This document shows positions 4,708 through 5,691 of a DNA stretch of 5,691 nt, one piece after another. This DNA is from DATBHZ01 sp036557185 (GTDB taxonomy: Bacteria > Actinomycetota > Acidimicrobiia > IMCC26256 > JAENVU01). The notes beneath the pieces are model-generated. The model was not told where the DNA came from and searched no databases. It saw nothing but the letters and a program-made list of their open reading frames with translations. Within the stretch, counting starts at the first letter, position 1; each line of letters begins with the position of its first letter. The position numbers and the translations under genes are program-made. The stretch covers positions 1-5,691 of the forward strand of contig DATBHZ010000120.1 in NCBI GenBank assembly GCA_036557185.1, in the 5' to 3' direction.

Positions 4708-5691
4708 TTACCGGGCGAGCTCCAATGCCTGCTGGAACGTCGGCCGGTTGGTGAACGGGAACGTGTCGGGGAGGAGGCCGGGTATGAAGCCCTGCTGTTG
4801 CGCGGCGCTGCGCCACAGCGTGGGGTTCGGCCCTTGTGCCGCGGCGAGCGACGTCGCCACCTGATCGACCGCCGTCCAGAGCGACGCGCGGCACGCCGTC
4901 AGCGACCCGAGCCCGCAATAGCGCAGGTTGTAAGGGCCGAGCACGGGGTCGTGGAGCAGTGTGCGCAGGTCCTTGTCGACATACGACTCGCCGTTGAAGC
5001 CCCCCAGCCCGCGGATCGTGTTGAGCGCGTTGGTCTCGCTCCCGAAGACCGGCTGCATCACCGCGTTGGCGATCGGGCCCCAGAGCGCATTCATCACGGT
5101 CGGGCCTGCCTCGTCGTACTGGCCGTTGTTGTCGACGTCCAGCAGCGGGGCATCGCGGTGCACCCAGTCGTCGAGGAGCGAGACGACCTGCGCCGACAGC
5201 TGGTCGGGTGCGGGCCCGGTGTGCAGCACCTGGCTGACCACCGGCCAGACGAGAGCGCGCGCGTCTTCGGTCGCCGCCCGGTTCATGATGCTCACGTCGT
5301 TCGCGAGCGTGACGCGCCTCGGGAATTCGTTGAACAGCTCGACGTGCTGTATCGAGCCGTACGGATCGTCGTCACCGTGCATGAAGTCCGGGGCCGACTG
5401 GTTGTTCCAGTTCAGGAAGAGGCCACCCGGCGGCTCGGAGCCGTGCGGGTGCTCGTACTCACTGAGGAAGCCGCGCCACTCGTACTGCCCGGTACCGAGC
5501 GTCGGGAGACGGCGGTCCAGCCCCGGTGCGCGCCGCGGCAAGAGCCCCGAGGAGAAGTAAGCGGTGCCCTGCCGGCTCGCGTAGGCCCAGTTGAAGGTGA
5601 ACCCGAACTCGTTGGCGATGTCGTAGAAGCGTTGCGGCGACGTGGCGTTGCCGTCGGTCATGTCCTTCATCGCCATGAGGTTCAGCCCGTC
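4708..5691 (-). CDS. Penicillin acylase family Ntn hydrolase, C-terminal part (5' end outside)
   Basis: The minus-strand frame is open from the right edge to TAA at 4708-4710, showing 327 residues. They match the beta-chain C-terminal half of penicillin amidase (S45) enzymes: GFLxNWNN-type segment LFLNWNNQSAPDF (fragment residues 92-103), the YGSIQHVELF stretch, ALWGPIANAV, and the closing NRPTFQQALELAR. The family makes an exported precursor that cuts itself to expose an N-terminal Ser on the beta chain, then hydrolyses amide bonds of acylated substrates such as beta-lactams or acyl-homoserine lactones. That Ser and any signal peptide are upstream, outside the window. The Asn in NWNN probably corresponds to the oxyanion-hole Asn241 of the E. 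coli enzyme (by memory). A calcium-loop-like DVDNNGQYDE and the pair YCGLGSLTAC, a likely disulfide, fit an extracellular protein. The substrate cannot be told from this part. The gene converges on the His-rich gene with a 75-base gap. Confidence 0.92.
   Translation of the reverse strand, partial: DGLNLMAMKDMTDGNATSPQRFYDIANEFGFTFNWAYASRQGTAYFSSGLLPRRAPGLDRRLPTLGTGQYEWRGFLSEYEHPHGSEPPGGLFLNWNNQSAPDFMHGDDDPYGSIQHVELFNEFPRRVTLANDVSIMNRAATEDARALVWPVVSQVLHTGPAPDQLSAQVVSLLDDWVHRDAPLLDVDNNGQYDEAGPTVMNALWGPIANAVMQPVFGSETNALNTIRGLGGFNGESYVDKDLRTLLHDPVLGPYNLRYCGLGSLTACRASLWTAVDQVATSLAAAQGPNPTLWRSAAQQQGFIPGLLPDTFPFTNRPTFQQALELAR
5104..5139 (-). other. EF-hand-like calcium loop within the acylase
   Basis: The residues DVDNNGQYDEAG follow the DxDx(D/N)G start of an EF-hand or excalibur calcium loop, but position 12 is Gly instead of Glu, with acidic residues at 9 and 10. 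I recall a similar DxDGDGxYD segment in other actinobacterial acylases of this family, so it is probably a family feature. Calcium binding is inferred from sequence only. Confidence 0.5.

Noticed and set aside
4961..5560. Plus-strand open frame (199 codons) opposite the acylase
   Set aside because: Ser/Pro/Arg-rich shadow of a well-supported minus-strand gene.

Overview
The window is high-GC and densely packed, with strong third-position GC bias that opens long spurious frames on both strands. This, together with weak or absent Shine-Dalgarno sites, a Thr/Ser-rich exported linker ending in LP, and 'DAYGGLHPF'-type repeats, suggests an actinobacterium. Acidimicrobiia or a relative is my best guess, from recollection of similar proteins and not from any search.

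Layout, left to right: (1) the 3' end of an SRPBCC/AHSA1-like gene enters from the left edge (2-319, +). (2) A large secreted protein (400-2073, +) joins a conserved domain of unknown function to five 46-47-residue repeats that look like propeller blades. (3) A crotonase-fold acyl-CoA enzyme follows (2130-2927, +). It lacks both hydratase glutamates and carries an Asp at the place used by PaaG-type isomerases. (4) Next is a cytosolic diguanylate cyclase with an AGDEF active-site variant, an intact RxxD inhibitory site and a helical N-terminal sensor-like region (2994-4034, +), followed at once by a GC-rich hairpin. (5) A small secreted His-rich protein has a Cys-bracketed duplicated HGxxVSxxAHD motif (4159-4632, +). 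(6) The C-terminal part of a penicillin-acylase-family Ntn hydrolase (4708-5691, -) converges on it and runs off the right edge.

Genes 2 to 4 are co-directional with gaps of 56 and 66 bases and could share transcription, but no pathway connects them. A -10-like hexamer just before gene 3 suggests it may also start its own leaderless message. Three of the six proteins are or probably are exported (2 and 5 by visible signal peptide, 6 by family habit). There are no RNA genes, mobile elements, CRISPR arrays or stretches over 300 bases without a gene. I see no multi-gene novel system. The best leads are single proteins: the two-part secreted repeat protein, the small Cys-bracketed His-rich protein and the atypical crotonase.
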